DNA from: Datisca glomerata
Taxonomy: Eukaryota > Streptophyta > Magnoliopsida > Cucurbitales > Datiscaceae
Direction of reading: 5' to 3'
Length of the DNA stretch: 64,000 nucleotides
NCBI GenBank assembly: GCA_003255025.1
Contig: QANY01008646.1
Coordinates: 1,114,905-1,178,904, forward strand
Shown here: positions 23,283 through 36,535 of the stretch, piece by piece
Numbering within the stretch: position 1 is the first letter of the stretch
How the letters are laid out: every line of letters begins with the position of its first letter
The notes under the pieces: generated by a model
What the model was told of the DNA's origin: nothing
Database searches by the model: none
What the model saw: the letters and a program-made list of their open reading frames with translations, nothing else
Translations under genes and position numbers: made by a program

Positions 23283-24720
23283 AGAACAAGATGAAGTCAT
23301 AGGGCCTACAAAAATAACTTTGCCATCTATCGATCTAGATGAGTCGGAAACAATGCAATTTCGCAGGCATTGGGTGGAACCTTCTGAAATAGATGCAAAT
23401 GTTATTACAGTAAGAGATATTAATATTGAAGATATTGATTTTTTTTTTATGATGATGACAATGAAGATGACACTTTGGTTAATTATGAAGATGATTCAGA
23501 GGATATTATATCAAGTGATGATGATATAGATTGAATTTTAAAGTAACGATGAGCCTGTTAACTTAAAGTATTCGTTCATATCTTCTTACATTTGCTTTAA
23601 TTTATTTTGTAAGCAATAACATGTTTATGATATTCTTTCATGCCACTTATCTTTATGCATGTTAATGTCTCTCGGAAGAAATACTTCTCTTCCAAATCTA
23701 GATCCTGCTGTAGGATCTTGTACTGATGAAGATGATTCTCAAACAGGTATATACACTTTGTAATAGTTCTTATTACAATGGTCTCTTATTCTTTGTTTTG
23801 TTTTAGGGACTTCATCTTCTTCGGAGAGTGTGAGAAAGGTTCGCGGGCCAACAAGAGGCATTGAGTTGGAGAGGTTAGTGAGCCATTTTTGAAAATTACC
23901 AATCTATACCCCTCCTCCCAATGTTGTTAGACATGTTCGATAATGGACTGTCCAATTCAACTTTGAGATTGGTGCCCTCATACAACAATTCATACCACTT
24001 CAATATTAGGTTGATCCAATGTGTCTGAAGAATTCCTGGTAGTTATAATTGATAGGTTGCAGGTAATAATGATACATCTATTATTATTATTATTATTGTT
24101 TATTGCGTGACTGATAGTAAAAGATTATTGCAGGTCTATTTTATTTTTGAATCAACCATTAATGCTATGATCGATTGGATTAAATTTGAAGCAGCGAACA
24201 TATACAAGGGATACAAGTACACATTGCATAGACATTATAAAAAATTTAAAGGTCTAATAGTAGCACGACAACATTCTTATAAGGGTGTATCACAGGATGA
24301 TTGGCATTGACTATGCGCAGTTTGGGAGACGGAGAAGTTTGGGGTAATTCCTATTATCAAAGCTTATATACATTACATTTTGATTATTTGACTGATTATT
24401 TCAATCATAAAACTAATTTATTATAGGCACGCTAAAAAATCAATGCTCAATACCATGAAAACCTTCTATACAATCACAATGGAGGGAATGTATCTTTTCT
24501 TGATCATCGATTTCCTGAGGTGAATCAAAATATTATTTTAGTACTCTTAATAATGTTTAATATATAATAATTAACGACTCAACTTTTGCTGCATTTTGGA
24601 AAGGAAGCTTCAACTGGGGTAGCACCTACTCGAATTGAAATGATTTACAACACGCATTTCAGTGCTAAAAAGGTTGACAGAATGATATGGCTCGAGAAAT
24701 ATATGTGGGTAATCCCTATA
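23283..24720 (+). pseudogene. CACTA (En/Spm) element second gene, Transposase_24-like, decayed, with introns
   Basis: The plus strand holds an acidic exon (LPSIDLDESETMQFRRHWVE, about 23322-23380, then an Asp/Glu-rich tail). It is followed by blocks typical of plant Ptta/En/Spm proteins: VRGPTRGIELERLVSHF (about 23852-23900), IYTPPPNVVRHVR, YKYTLHRHYKKF near 24212-24250, and PTRIEMIYNTHFSAKK near 24630-24675. Stops interrupt most blocks. A further block (KKRVETIFGRNKGLGHGAPP) appears after the minisatellite at about 25640-25700, which puts that array inside an intron or an insertion. The first acidic piece may instead be the end of the TNP2-type gene. Confidence 0.6.
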
Positions 24721-24744
24721 AAATATTTTGATTAATAATCGTGT

Positions 24745-25625
24745 TAGTTTTAATGTGTGTTGGAGGGGTTATCACTTTGTATCTGAACGTGCTAGATGCT
24801 TTTTGAATACTTTCTTATTGATGTTCATTGTCTAAGGTAACAATGTTATTTTGTGTGGGGAGGNGTGTGTGTATGAGGGGGGTTATCACTTTGTATCTAA
24901 GTGTGCTAGATATTTTTTGAATACTTTCTGATTGATGCACATTGTCTAAGACAATAGTGATAGTTTGTGTGTGTGGGGGGGTATCACTTTGTATCAGATT
25001 CTGTTGGATGTTTTTTTAGTATTTTTATCGATGCTCATTGTCTAAGATAATAGTGTTAGTTTCAATGTGTGTATAGGGGGTTCTCACTTTGTATATGACC
25101 GTGCTAGATGATTTTTGAATACTTTCTTATTGATGCTCATCGTCTAAGGTAATAATGTTAGTTTGTGTGTGTATGGCGGGGGGGGGGGGGGGANGGGGTA
25201 TCACTTTGTATCAAATTTTGTTATATGTTTTTTTTTGAATATTTTCTGATTGATGCTCATTGTCTAAGATAATAGTTGTAGTTTTGTGTGTGTAGGGGGG
25301 TATCACTTTGTATCAGATTATATTAGATATTTTTTTAATACTTTCTGATTGATACTCATTGTCTAAGATAATAGTGTTAGTTTCAATGTATCTGTGTGTG
25401 TTGGGGAGGGTTATCACTTTGTATTTGAGCTTGCTAGATATTTTTTGAATACTTTTTTATTGATTCTCCTTGTCTAATAATATTGTTAGTTTCAGTGTGT
25501 GTGGGTGTGGTGAGAAGGGTTTATCACTTTGTATCTAAGCGTGCTAGACGATTTTTGAATAATTTCTTATTGATGTTCATTGTTTAAAGATAATAGTGTT
25601 AGTTTTAATAGGGGGTTATCATTTT
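24745..25625 (+). repeat. Degenerate tandem array, about nine units of 96-120 bp
   Basis: The recurring core is tatcactttgtat, a gtgctagat-like block, tttttgaatactttct.attgatg.tcat, tgtctaagataatag and a GT/G-rich spacer. Units begin near 24766, 24880, 24979, 25075, 25195, 25297, 25405, 25518 and 25614. The variable spacer is a G-rich run, and the two ambiguous bases (n) of the window sit in these runs (about 24863 and 25193). Not coding. Confidence 0.85.
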
Positions 25626-25631
25626 GAATAA

Positions 25632-25740
25632 GATTTCACCGAAGAAGAGAGTTGAAACAATTTTCGGGCGAAATAAAGGTCTTGGACATGGAGCCCCACC
25701 CACATCTTTCAAGAAAAGAGTCGAGCTTAAAATATAGAAT
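25632..25740 (+). pseudogene. CACTA second-gene fragment after the tandem array
   Basis: A short open stretch encodes KKRVETIFGRNKGLGHGAPP, followed by a Lys-rich end and a stop. Its 'GLGHG'-like glycine motif resembles the C-terminal part of plant En/Spm-family second-gene proteins. Confidence 0.4.
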
Positions 25741-26089
25741 TAAAAAAATAAATAAAGTCGATGGAGAGCCAACTATAAAGCTTACTCACTTAGGCTTGTC
25801 AACTCAACAGTAGAAACATGAGGTTCAAAATATTTGTTAAGCTTTGTAGTTGTAATATCAAGCTTTAAATACTCTCTTTTTTATTTATCTTTTTTCATAC
25901 ATTTGTGAACCACATTTTGTAGTGAATTACGATTCAGAGATTTTGTAATGAACTACTATTAATTTGTTACATTACATATATTAATGATCAATATATGCAT
26001 TTCTTAAAAAATATCGGGTTTGATAAATTTTCTAATGATATTATTACTATCACAGATGTATATAGAAACTAAAAATTCAGATTTTTTAT

Positions 26090-26427
26090 TTACATTCTGG
26101 AAATGTAAAATTTGGTCGCCAAAAATATTTCGCGACCAAATAAGATTGATCGCAATAAAGTTTAGGCGACGAAGAGAAATATTGGCGGCAAAAAGGTTTT
26201 TGTGACGGTAATTTTTTTTGTCGGAAAGGCTTTTTGCAACCAACTTTTATGTTCATCGCAAAAAACTTTTGCGACCAGTATTTCTTCGTTGCAAAAGGTC
26301 TAAAGCGACGAGTTTCATTTTTTGTCGCAAATGACTTTCGCTGACGAAGTGAAAACTACATCATGACAAACATATGTTCGTCGCGTTAGACCTTTAGCGA
26401 CCAAAAAGCCCATCTTTTCTTATAGTG
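26090..26427 (+). mobile_element. Right end of a CACTA transposon with subterminal repeats
   Basis: The terminus TTTTCTTATAGTG (ending 26427) is the reverse of the CACTATAAGAAAA signature. The preceding 300 bp are packed with short direct and inverted motifs (gcgacgaa, ttcgtcgc, tttgcgacc, tcgcaaaa), as expected for transposase-binding subterminal repeats. It lies downstream of the En/Spm-type coding remnants in the same orientation. I found no matching left CACTATAAG end in the window. Confidence 0.75.
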
Positions 26428-27890
26428 TTATATAATCTAACTAATTGAAATTGGTTCGGTCGGTTCTTTATAAGTGTTCGATTCAGTTCGGTTTAAAATT
26501 TTGGTGATTTTTTAACGGAACCGAAATAAATTTTGTATTTTTATTGATCGGTTCTTTTGTCAAAAAATCGATTGAACCGAACCATGAACACCTTTATCTA
26601 TAGTGCATTCACCTATTGAATTTAAAGCCATAAAACTCTGGAATTATTTAGATCCAAATAAACTCATAGTATTTATGTGGGCTGCTATTATCAAGTAAAA
26701 ATATTTATAAATAAATTCTTTTACCTAAGAACAAAAAAAAACTATTTCTCAAAACCTCGTACTTTTGAATAAACTATACATTAAAGAATTATAGAATATG
26801 AACTGTCTTTTGCCGATTAAAAAAAATCTTAGAAATTTTTTTAATTAAGAAGAAAAAACAAAACGGTGCCATTGTATTTGATATTATATTGTTTCGTAAA
26901 AACTAATTATGTATTCAGATTTATTAAATAATTATATTATTTGGTTTAAAATATTAAAAATATTAATTATGGAAAAATGTCTTTCACGGATTACGGAAAC
27001 AAATCATTCTCAGTAAAACAAATTCTTTTAAATAAGAAAAAAGATTGATGAAGATTAATGGTTGATAATGTCTTTACTCACTTATAAGTTGTATGTATAG
27101 ACCATAAATAAATATTATCAATTATAGATGTTATTATAAAAATATGACCATATAAATTATTAATAAAAGAAATAAGTTTAAATTGTTGTAATAATTAGAA
27201 CATTATTAGTAATATATGATATAAAGTCACACGACTAAGAAATAATGTGTCAATTTATAATAATAGAAGACTTAAAAGATGTGTAATGTTTTTCGAATTC
27301 TAAAATTAAAAAGAAGGATTTTGCAGGAGCAAAATTGGATTTTAAAAATTTCTTCTCCCTTAAGACTCTTTTTAAGATATTATAGATTATAGATTAAAAA
27401 TTATAGATAGATTTAGATTATAGATTATGTTATAGAAAAAATTACATGGATTAAAAAGTATACAAGAAAAACTAAAAAGATAGGGTAAATAGTTTTCTAA
27501 ACTTCAAAATAAAAAAGGTAGAAATTTGCAAGGGTAAAATGGGATATCAAAAGTTTTTCTAACCATAAGGATCTTTTTAAAATACTAGTTCATTTTAACG
27601 CACGATGCATGTAGTTTAATTTTTTTGAAAGAATGTGTTAAATTATGATGTTATATACTCATTGAGACAACATTTTTTCAATATAACAATTCTTAATATG
27701 TGTATTGCACGCGATAAACTAAATTATATAAATTTTATTATTTTAATATCCTAAAAGATGAAAAGTACTAAACATACATCTAAAAAGTATGTAAAAAAAC
27801 ATATATAGAGCAATGTTTGTTTGTAGAGGTTAAAAAAATATATTAGAGTCCGTTCAAATATATATAATTGTTTCAAATTCTGTTTTTTAG
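26428..27890. other. AT-rich DNA, no gene; diverged local duplication
   Basis: Two related blocks of about 65 bp (about 27319-27385 and 27520-27585: 'tttgca..gg.aaaattgg' then '...cc..aag.a.ctttttaa') and repeated 'atagattatagatt' tracts. A candidate Helitron-like CTAG end (27584) was considered but has no hairpin I could verify. Confidence 0.4.
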
Positions 27891-27903
27891 TTATATGTTT
27901 TGG

Positions 27904-28400
27904 CTAATAGATTTATATTTGATTTATTTTTTGAGATTTTTTACATGAGTAGTCTTGTTTTCATTTCATGCATGTTATTATACGTTAGTGTAATTAAATT
28001 TTAAGTTAATACAATTAACTATTAATCATTTATTTTTTAGAATTACTAATATTTAGTTTTAACATTGATGAAGAACAAATAAGAAGTTCCATGAACTAGT
28101 AGGGACAATTAATGTCCAAAAATATTTTTCTCCTCTTAAACTCATTTATATATACTATAATAGATTTATATTTGATTATATTTTTTAAGTTTTTTTTCAT
28201 GAGTCTTTTTTCATTTAATGCATGTTAATATATGTTAGCGTAATAAAATTTTAAGTTATCATTTAGTTTTAAAATCACTGATATTTAGTCATAAGATCGA
28301 TGAAGGACAAATAAGAAATTTCATGAATTAGTAGGGATGATTGATGTCTAAAAGGGTTTCTCCCCCTTAACTTCAATCATATATATTATAGATAGATATA
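27904..28400 (+). repeat. Tandem duplication, two diverged copies of about 250 bp
   Basis: The block beginning taatagatttatatttgatt (27904) recurs at 28157. Shared anchors include catgcatgtta, aaattttaagtta, gatgaaggacaaataagaa and 'ttctcc.cttaa'. AT-rich, no ORF. Confidence 0.7.
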
Positions 28401-29765
28401 GATATAGATTAAAAACATGAGAAACAATGTTATTTATAAAAATAAAAATTTAAAATAAATTAGTAGTAACATTCAAGAATTATTTTACTAAATTTAAAAT
28501 TTTTTGGTTTGAAAATAAATTAGTAATAGGATACACTTTTTGTAAACTTATTTTCATGTATGTTTTATTTCAATAACATAAATATGTAATCAAATCTCAC
28601 GTCAAATAAGATCGGTCTATGTGACAACCCAACTCGTCTATCAACTACTCATATATTGTGGATTAGCATATGAAATCTCTTTTTTATTTTCTTTTTTACA
28701 ATTAAAAAAATTCATATTTATAAAATTTTATTTTTAAAAGACAAAATTAAAAGGTCAAAGCATATATCAAGATGAAACAGGCATTTGTACAAGTGTTCTT
28801 GACTACCATATGGACAAGTATAAAGGACACTTCACATAATCTAACCCGTCACCTCTAAAAAATGAAAGAAAATTCTCCACTTGGCCTGAAATTACGTATT
28901 TATTTATTAAATTTAATATAAATATTGAATTCGAATCTAAGCAATTTTTTTAACAATGAATATAAACAAGTTAATTTGAGGAATAGTAAATTTTTTTTCC
29001 GATCATATGTAGTTTATTTTATTGACACAAACATTTATTTAATTTGGAAAATAACATACACTTTTATCATATTATGGTTTCGGCAACAAAAATACTCAAT
29101 CATGTTAATTAAAAAACCGATAACGTTTAATAAAAATATAATATCAAAATTACCCCTCTTTTTTCCAACTCTGTAATTGCTAAAATCAGTTTTTAGCCTC
29201 GTCTTAGTCCACCATTAATGAAAAAAGGTAGGGTCATATATTTCATTGTCGAAACAAATTTGAAAGCACATCAACGAAAACGAGCAAGCTTCACAGCCAC
29301 AAGACCTCATTGATTTCGTTCGAAGATTTTAGCCCTCGTTCGTTGATTTCAGCCCATGTTTCATATTGGTTTGATTTCTTCTTCTTTTTACTGTTTCAGT
29401 TCCTTTTTTTAATTAAGAAGAGAGGGGTTAACAAATATTAGTTTCTCTTATAAATGGTGATAATTTACAGTCGAAAATGCTATCACACGTCACTCAAAGA
29501 CTGCTTGATGAACATGAAGAGAGAAAAAAAAGAACGTGAAGATATTAGTTTGATATAGATGTGTTGTTTAAGTCAATAGTGAGATGAATGTAACAAAATT
29601 CTAGTAAAGTGAGAGCGTTAATCTTTGTTCAATAGTTTAGTCTTTATTTATAGATACCTTCATATTAAGATCATAATATAAAAATATTTTCATATTTATT
29701 AAAGAATATGGAATGACTTCATATTAATTAAGGTATATGAAGAGATCTCATGTTTATTTAGTAAT
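28401..29765. other. AT-rich intergenic DNA, no supportable gene
   Basis: Only short chance frames. The 29640-29830 part has several tcatatta / atatgaa repeats that suggest an old repeat, family unknown. Confidence 0.35.
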
Positions 29766-30098
29766 ATGAAAGAACTTCATATTAAAGAATATGAAAAAGG
29801 CTTCATACTCACTTCTCTTTCTAAAAGACTCAAGGTTATCATTATAGTGAATAGGGAGATGAGACATTTAAATTTTTCTATCATGACTTGGGACATTGTT
29901 GATATGACATTCAACAATATTATTTTTAGAGGCGGCCGTTATATCATCATGTCAATTATATTAGATTGTGATCATATTGGACGTAGTCATAAGAGACTCG
30001 GTTATAGGATTCGACCGTATAGACATTATGTCGATCATAAGTTGGTCACATGTGAGATAACAAATAAATATTATTTCGATATTTTGAATGAGAATTGA
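29766..30098 (+). other. Unrecognised 110-codon open frame
   Basis: An ATG-started frame with mixed composition (hydrophobic N-terminal third, a His/Arg-rich middle near CDHIGRSHKRLGYRIRPYRHY). No domain recognised, no clear promoter, and AT-rich repeats surround it. It may be a remnant of a mobile element or chance. Confidence 0.15.
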
Positions 30099-30619
30099 AT
30101 TCATACTTTAAAGATCGTGAATTCGAATCATATTATTTCATTCCTCATAGAATTTGTTACTTAACTTTAAAAAATGACTGTCTATTATAAGTTCAACCAT
30201 CAGGATGAAATAAGCCGTCATCATGCCGGCTTGAAGAACGAGAGATGGTCTTGATTCCAAAAATTTGTTATTACAACTGGTTTGTAGACCACCCACTAAA
30301 ATATATATTCCGTACCGTTTGTTTCTTGCTTGTAAATTTCGGTTTATTTAATTTCATCACGTAATCAAAACCAATTAATTTCTCACCATTCATTCCCAAT
30401 TTCAGTTTCCAAAAATACGTACTTTTCCAAGCAAATTTAAACACTTTTTTTTTCATTTTTCAAAAGCACTCTTTCCCCCTTAAGATTAGGCACTTAAACG
30501 CTTCTTAATCCGTCATTCAAAATAATTGCGTAGTTCTCTCTGTTTGGCTTCATCTTTCTTTTCCTTTTCTTTTTTTTTTCATTGTATGATTTGGGTTTTC
30601 TGGGATTCGTTTACGGACA

Positions 30620-33374
30620 ATGGCTTCGAAGATAGGAATGATGGACAGTGCGTATTTTGTTGGGAGGAATGAGATTTTGACGTGGATCAACAACTGCCTT
30701 CAGCTCAATCTCTCTCGCATTGAAGAGGTTCGCCTTTCTTTTACCATTATTTTCTCTCCTTTCATCCTTTCGCTCTTTTCTGACAATGTTTTGGAATTCT
30801 TTGGAAGTTTTTCGAATTGGGGTTCCTCTTTCTTGGCTGTGTATGCGTTATCATTCATCTGTTTTATTTTTTCCATTACTCGGTTGAAATTGGGTCATCG
30901 AAGCTTGTTCTTTAAATATTTGTCTCAGATGAATGGAATGGAAATGAAATACCCCTAACTTTAATAGATTATTGATAAAATTTGATTATCTTGAAGAAGT
31001 CTAATCCAATTGAAACTTGATATTATAAGAAAAAAGTCACATTCATGGTGTTTTCGACAATGCTGACAACCCCAGAAGAAAGAAGAAAAATAAGCTTAAC
31101 TTAAGCCTAGCGTGCAATGTGCAAATAATCTTGTGAACTAGAAACGTATTGCGTCTATAGGAATTTAACATTTTCCTGCCCTAAGAGAATTTGCTTGTAT
31201 AAGGTTTCTTGGCATTTTTGGCTAGGCTGCATCTGGTGCTGTGCAATGTCAGATGATGGACATGACATATCCAGGGGTCGTACCAATGCATAAGGTGACA
31301 ATCTGTCAATGCTTCAAAGTTTCGCCGGTTCCATGTATCTTGAATGATAGTTTGGCTATATATTGGCTTCATTTACTGATTTTGTTTATTTACAGGTGAA
31401 TTTTGATGCAAAGAATGAATACGATATGATCCAAAATTATAAGGTTCTGCAGGATGTATTCAACAAGTTGAAAATTGAGAAGGTAATATAGTATAATCTT
31501 ATCGGTAGATAGTTTTGTTTATGTGTGAATTTTTTATTGCGGTCTCTTTTTGTTCTCTTTGTGCTTTATTATCTGTGTTGGGCCCATGGATAAAAGGTGG
31601 GATGAATAGCTGGAATATCACACTTAAATGCATAATGCATACCACTTTGCATAGCTTATTTAATTGCAAAAGCTGCTTAGACCATTTGCACAGATTCCCC
31701 GATTTTTATGTGCCTCCTCTTGCCTTCTGAAAAAGTTTGCTTGTGGTTCAAATATTCCTCCCACATTCTCAGTTTTTCCATTAAAAGCATAGAGATGAAA
31801 AATTGTGGTCTTTCTAGGATAGAAAGCAAGCTAAACGGCAATGGTAGGAGAACTGTAGCTGAATAGATTATAATAGCCATTATGTTTGGCGGCTCATGAA
31901 CATAACAATTTATGTCTTTTGATCCTAAGAAATGCTGATATAGTTCCACTAGAACACCTGTAATCAATTACTCTCTCTCTAAACTGAAATTGCTCACCCA
32001 CAACTTTACCACTTAGTTATTTGCTCCCATTAAATTTTAATTTCATGATCAAACCCTGCAAAACCTAAAAATTAAAAAGTTATGATGTATTGATGTTAGC
32101 ACTTGGCCCACATTAATTTTTCCTCATTTTCCCTCATTATATCGTCTTCTAAATCAGCGGCGGACAGCAATTTTTTACCGTTGATGACTCCTGTTATTGA
32201 AAAACAATCTTATTGTAAAAGGTTGAACTGCCAGCATAATATGTTGAGTTTCTCATTTCACGTTCTTAGTTTTGTTTTTGTCAGCACGTTGAAGTAAACA
32301 GGCTTGTTAAAGGGCGTCCTTTAGACAACTTGGAGTTCTTGCAATGGCTGAAACGCTACTGCGATTCTGTCAATGGTGGCATCATGAATGAGTATGCTAC
32401 TTTTGTTTATAAGTACTTCATTGTTGTTTTATCCATTATCATAATGATGTCTACTATTCTTCTTCTTTCAGGAACTATAATCCTGTGGAGCGAAGGACAA
32501 AGGGTGGGAAGGAGAGGAATCCCAGGGGTTCTCAAAAGAACTCAAAATCACTTCAATCAAATAACACACATAACTCTGGCCCAGGGGACACAGTTGATTT
32601 AAGTAATGCTTTTGATCAGCTTTCTCCTATACAGTTTTATAACTTTGTATTTATACTATTCTGATTTGAAACAATTGGCTTATATCTGAATTAGGACCCA
32701 AGCAAGGGAAGACATGTGCATCTGAGGGTGGGGCAAACTCTCCTGCAGAAGTTCAGATTTTGTCTAAAGAGGTATGTCTCTATTAGGCTCCCATTATAGC
32801 TGGGTTCCTCGTTTCTTGAGAAAGTTTCACTATTTAACCTGAAGGAGTTCATTTTCATTTCCAATTCTTTTTACCTCACGTCGAGCAGCAGGACAGCTAA
32901 TCGAGAATCAACTAGCTCAATCAGTTTTTTTCTCCCATTTTATTATATATGCATCTCACAATTTAAAGTTATTGTTATCTGCTTTTGGTGGATCAGATTA
33001 CAGACCTTAAGCTCTCAGTGGATCTTTTAGAAAAAGAAAGAGACTTTTACTTTGCAAAACTAAGGGATATAGAAATTCTATGTCAGACTCCCGAACTGGA
33101 AACTCTCCCAGTAAGCGCTGCTCGAAGTTTTCGATATGCATGTTTTGTAATTACCCAGTGACAGTTCGTATTGAATAAGCATCACAGAGATGCCCAGATA
33201 GATATTTCATAAAAAGGCTTTACAAATGCATGCATAAATTTGTTGCAGATGGCAATAGCAGTGAAGAAGATACTTTATGCAGAAGATGCAAAGGAATCGG
33301 CATTGGCTGAAGCTCAGGAATACCTAAACAAGTCCATGATTGGTACCGAAACTGAAGCGGAATTTGATCCATGA
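30620..33374 (+). CDS. EB1: EB1 microtubule plus-end-binding protein, 8 exons
   Basis: EB1 proteins track growing microtubule plus ends and recruit partners there. Exons: 30620-30727, 31226-31294, 31396-31482, 32285-32391, 32472-32602, 32695-32771, 32997-33110, 33249-33374; total 819 bp, 272 residues, all phases consistent. The calponin-homology domain occupies about residues 10-115 (start [20 protein letters not shown], then [20 protein letters not shown] and [16 protein letters not shown]). A basic Ser/Asn/Lys linker follows, then the EB1 dimerisation coiled coil ([20 protein letters not shown] and EILCQTPE). The C-terminus ends ...EAEFDP and has no EEY/F tail, which suggests an EB1 form less able to bind CAP-Gly partners. 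The start is fixed by the canonical plant N-terminus. Confidence 0.95.
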
Positions 33375-34245
33375 GTCTCAAACTTTTAAAGGAGCTGGCT
33401 AACCTGCAGTTGGGTGTAAGAATTCAAGCAAGGCTGCTAAGTGCCATGCCTATCCCAGATTGCATGCTATAAATATCAACTAAGAAACTCATAGTCCCAT
33501 TATTGTATTTGCTGTAATGGATTTCAAGACAACCACTTAGCTATAATAATAATAGTGCTTCAACCATCTTTGGCTTTTTTTTTTTACAAAATTGTTTGTG
33601 AATGTTTTGTGAGCTTTGTATCAACATGAGCAATATGGGCTTTGAATCATGATATCAGTTTATCAACTCACTAAATTGCTTTTTGGAATGAAGAACGCAA
33701 GCACATCCATTGAAGTTGATAGTAAATATAGTTGCAATGCATCACCACAGGTAATTAAATTAAACATAACGTACGTGCTCGTCTAATTGATAATTCTCAC
33801 TTCCTTTTCCTACCAACTACATGTTCTTTTTCCTCTATTATTTGTTCAAGTTTAGGTACTTATTCCAAGTTCTCCAAGTGTGAGAACCAATCTCGATATG
33901 CTTAAATCCCTAACTCACAAATCCAATTGTCTACAGATCACATGCAACGCACGTGTAAAAAAAAATACTAATATATATAATTAAAGATGAAGACATAGTT
34001 TTAGTGTTATCGTAAAATCTAGTTTGAAAGAGAGAACGTTAACGAAACAACAGGGATAAAGTTAGACTAAATCAAACATCCACTCATTGTAATTAAGTTA
34101 TTAAATAACAACTAAGAACTTGAAAAGATCTATGAGCTTAGTAAGGACTAAAGCCAAAAACTGGCACTACAACATGTTCATATTTAAATTCCCGTTTTTT
34201 TTGTTTCCCAAAATGCTTCTTCCTCATCTGCCATACTCAAGTTTT
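33375..34245. other. Convergent intergenic region between EB1 and HVA22
   Basis: Holds the 3' UTRs of two genes pointing at each other. No other gene seen. Confidence 0.6.
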
Positions 34246-35602
34246 TCAGTAGATGTACCCATCTGTATATCCCATGTAACCGCTGCTACTACACTTGTCA
34301 GCCTGTCGTAAAACCAAAAGGGGTCAGACGTATCCGTGTACGTATCTGCATACATATAAATATATCAATGTGTATACATGTATTGGAATAGTAAGCTTAC
34401 CCTAGTAATGAGATTCTGAAAGTCTTGTGTACCATTGTCTTGAATATACTTCTCAGCAGCAGTTAAAACGTCCTCTTGTTTATAGGCTTCCTTGGTCTTA
34501 GGAGGAACATACCAAATGTTAACTGTGTGTCGACTCGTAAAGACAGGCCTAACAAATTGCTCATAGAAGAAACCAGCTCCACTGAATATCGCCAACCAGC
34601 ATATCAGTATAAACTTCACGTACGGCCATATAGGAATCCTATTATTCCATCATATAAACTTATAAAATTAATTTCAATGATAACGTTCTTAGTAGTAAAC
34701 AAAAGATTTAGTACACGTATTATCTAGAATTATTTCTAATAATAATTAAGTTAATAGCGATCTTCCACAGAACCACGGTGCTCAAGGTCGTTATGCACGT
34801 TGCGTTCAACCATTTACACAACTCATAAGTTAGATTTTAGGTTGTTTCTTACGTCTTCATTAATCATATATAAAATACACAATTGATCTAACTCATAACT
34901 TTCTATACGTGGCATTTTTATACAGTAATTATATACTGTCCAATAAAACTACACTGTCCAATAAATTTCAAGTGATAAGTGATATGAAAATAAGTTATAA
35001 GTGATATGAAAACCACGTAGGTTAATTTGTTAAATTATTTTAATTAATCACAAAATATCAAATTATAAATAATTGATATATCACTTAATCACTTAAAATT
35101 TGAGCGATAATTAATTGTTTTGAAATAGTTAAAAGTTAAAATGTGTTTTCATAAAAAAGAAGGGGAAAAAGGAGAAAGAGAGGGATTAAATACCATTCAA
35201 GGAGTCTGGCGAAGGTGAGCTCAAAAAGGGTGATCATGGAGTGCAAAACCCAGTACGACAGCCATTGCTGATCGTCCACAGCACCCTTGCTCTCAATAGC
35301 TCTTATGGACGCATATCTGCCTCCAAAACCCCAGTCAGCTGGCATCTTTATATATATATATATATAAACGAATCATGCATGCATATAAATTAATCAAAAA
35401 ATTCTAAAGAAATAAAATCACTTACAGAGGATAAACAAGACCAACCATAGGCCTGTACATCAAAACCCATGAATCCCAATCAGTAAATTTAAAAATAAAA
35501 AAACAGTTGGAAAAGTTAATGGTGAAGGAGAAAACAATACCCAGCAAAAACATCGAAATTCTTTAAGACCACTTTGAAGAAACTGCCTGCCCTGGATCCC
35601 AT
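34246..35602 (-). CDS. HVA22: HVA22-like protein (TB2/DP1/REEP family), 5 exons
   Basis: The HVA22/DP1/Yop1 family shapes tubular ER; plant members are often induced by abscisic acid and dampen vesicle traffic. Minus-strand exons: 35602-35541, 35452-35426, 35316-35194, 34638-34401, 34302-34246; total 507 bp, 168 residues, phases consistent. The N-terminus MGSRAGSFFKVVLKNFDVFAG and the TB2/DP1 core are typical: LVYPLYASIRAIES, then DDQQWLSYWVLHSMITLFEL and an ILICWLAIFSGAGFFYEQFVRP hydrophobic stretch, giving two long hairpin membrane regions. HTVNIWYVPPK and EKYIQDNG follow. The last exon is a short Gly/Tyr tail. The start is the ATG with the family N-terminus. An ACGTGTC ABRE-like core lies about 140 bp upstream (35740-35746), which fits ABA control but is weak evidence alone. 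Confidence 0.93.
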
Positions 35603-36535
35603 CTCTCATAAATTGTGGGTCGTAAATAATCTTCTTATTCTTTCTCTGTTATTATAACCAAGAAAGTTTGAGAAAGAAGGCAGTGGCAGTGGGCAGTGTC
35701 CTTCGGCTGATCAGCCTGAGACAGTAAGTTAATGTGTGTACGTGTCTATGTCTAAAGCAGACATCTTTGTATTGGACAGCATATGCCACCGCTTGAGAAA
35801 ATGCAGGTGGCACCTCTTCACAAGACCCGGTGGCACTGGCACTTTGTCAAGGAAGCTTAAAACTTAAAAGCTTCGTAGTCATCCCAAAACCCATCTGCAA
35901 TAGAGGCAAAGTCAAAGTTCAAATGAAAGATTGAGCCTTTATAATTGAATATTGTATGTCAGAGGGAATTTGAGCCTAATTACAATATATTAAAGAATCA
36001 TAGCTGGCTCTTTACTATGTGAGGGGTAACTCATCTTTACTGCATACGGTTGAGGTTAAATAATTAATCCATATCATGTGTGAGATGCAAAGTAGCTGAT
36101 GATAGTAATAAGTTGATGATAGTACTGTTGAGATTGACTAATCAACCCATGTGTGAGATGAAAGTAAATAACAAATATAAATAATTATAAGAATAATTTT
36201 ACACTCACTAAATAATTAATTAAATTTTAAGTCACTAAGTAACGTGTTAATCATTTATCAGTTGGGGTATATTCGATCATTAAAATATTTTAAAAATACA
36301 AACCTATAAATGATTGGCACATCACTTGTTCACTTAAAATTTGATCAAATTACTTACTCGATGTAGAATATTCTTGTAATTATTAATATTTGTTATTTTT
36401 CATAAAATTAACATTAATAAAATTAGAGCTTTTGTTAAAAAAAAGAAAAGAAATTGTGTTCCAATTAATAGAAAATTCGTGCTATGTTAAATGCAAGCTA
36501 TCCACATTAATTCATTATCGTCACAACTTTTTTTT
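35603..36535. other. Upstream region of HVA22 and intergenic DNA
   Basis: The first 150 bp likely carry the HVA22 5' UTR and promoter (ABRE-like core at 35740-35746). The remainder is AT-rich with a diverged duplicate of 'gttgag.tt.a.taatcaacccatgtgtgagatg' (about 36050 and 36130). No gene. Confidence 0.45.

Noticed and set aside
27580..27640. Helitron end (CTAGT after an AT-rich stretch)
   Set aside because: No convincing hairpin before CTAG and no matching 5' TC end.
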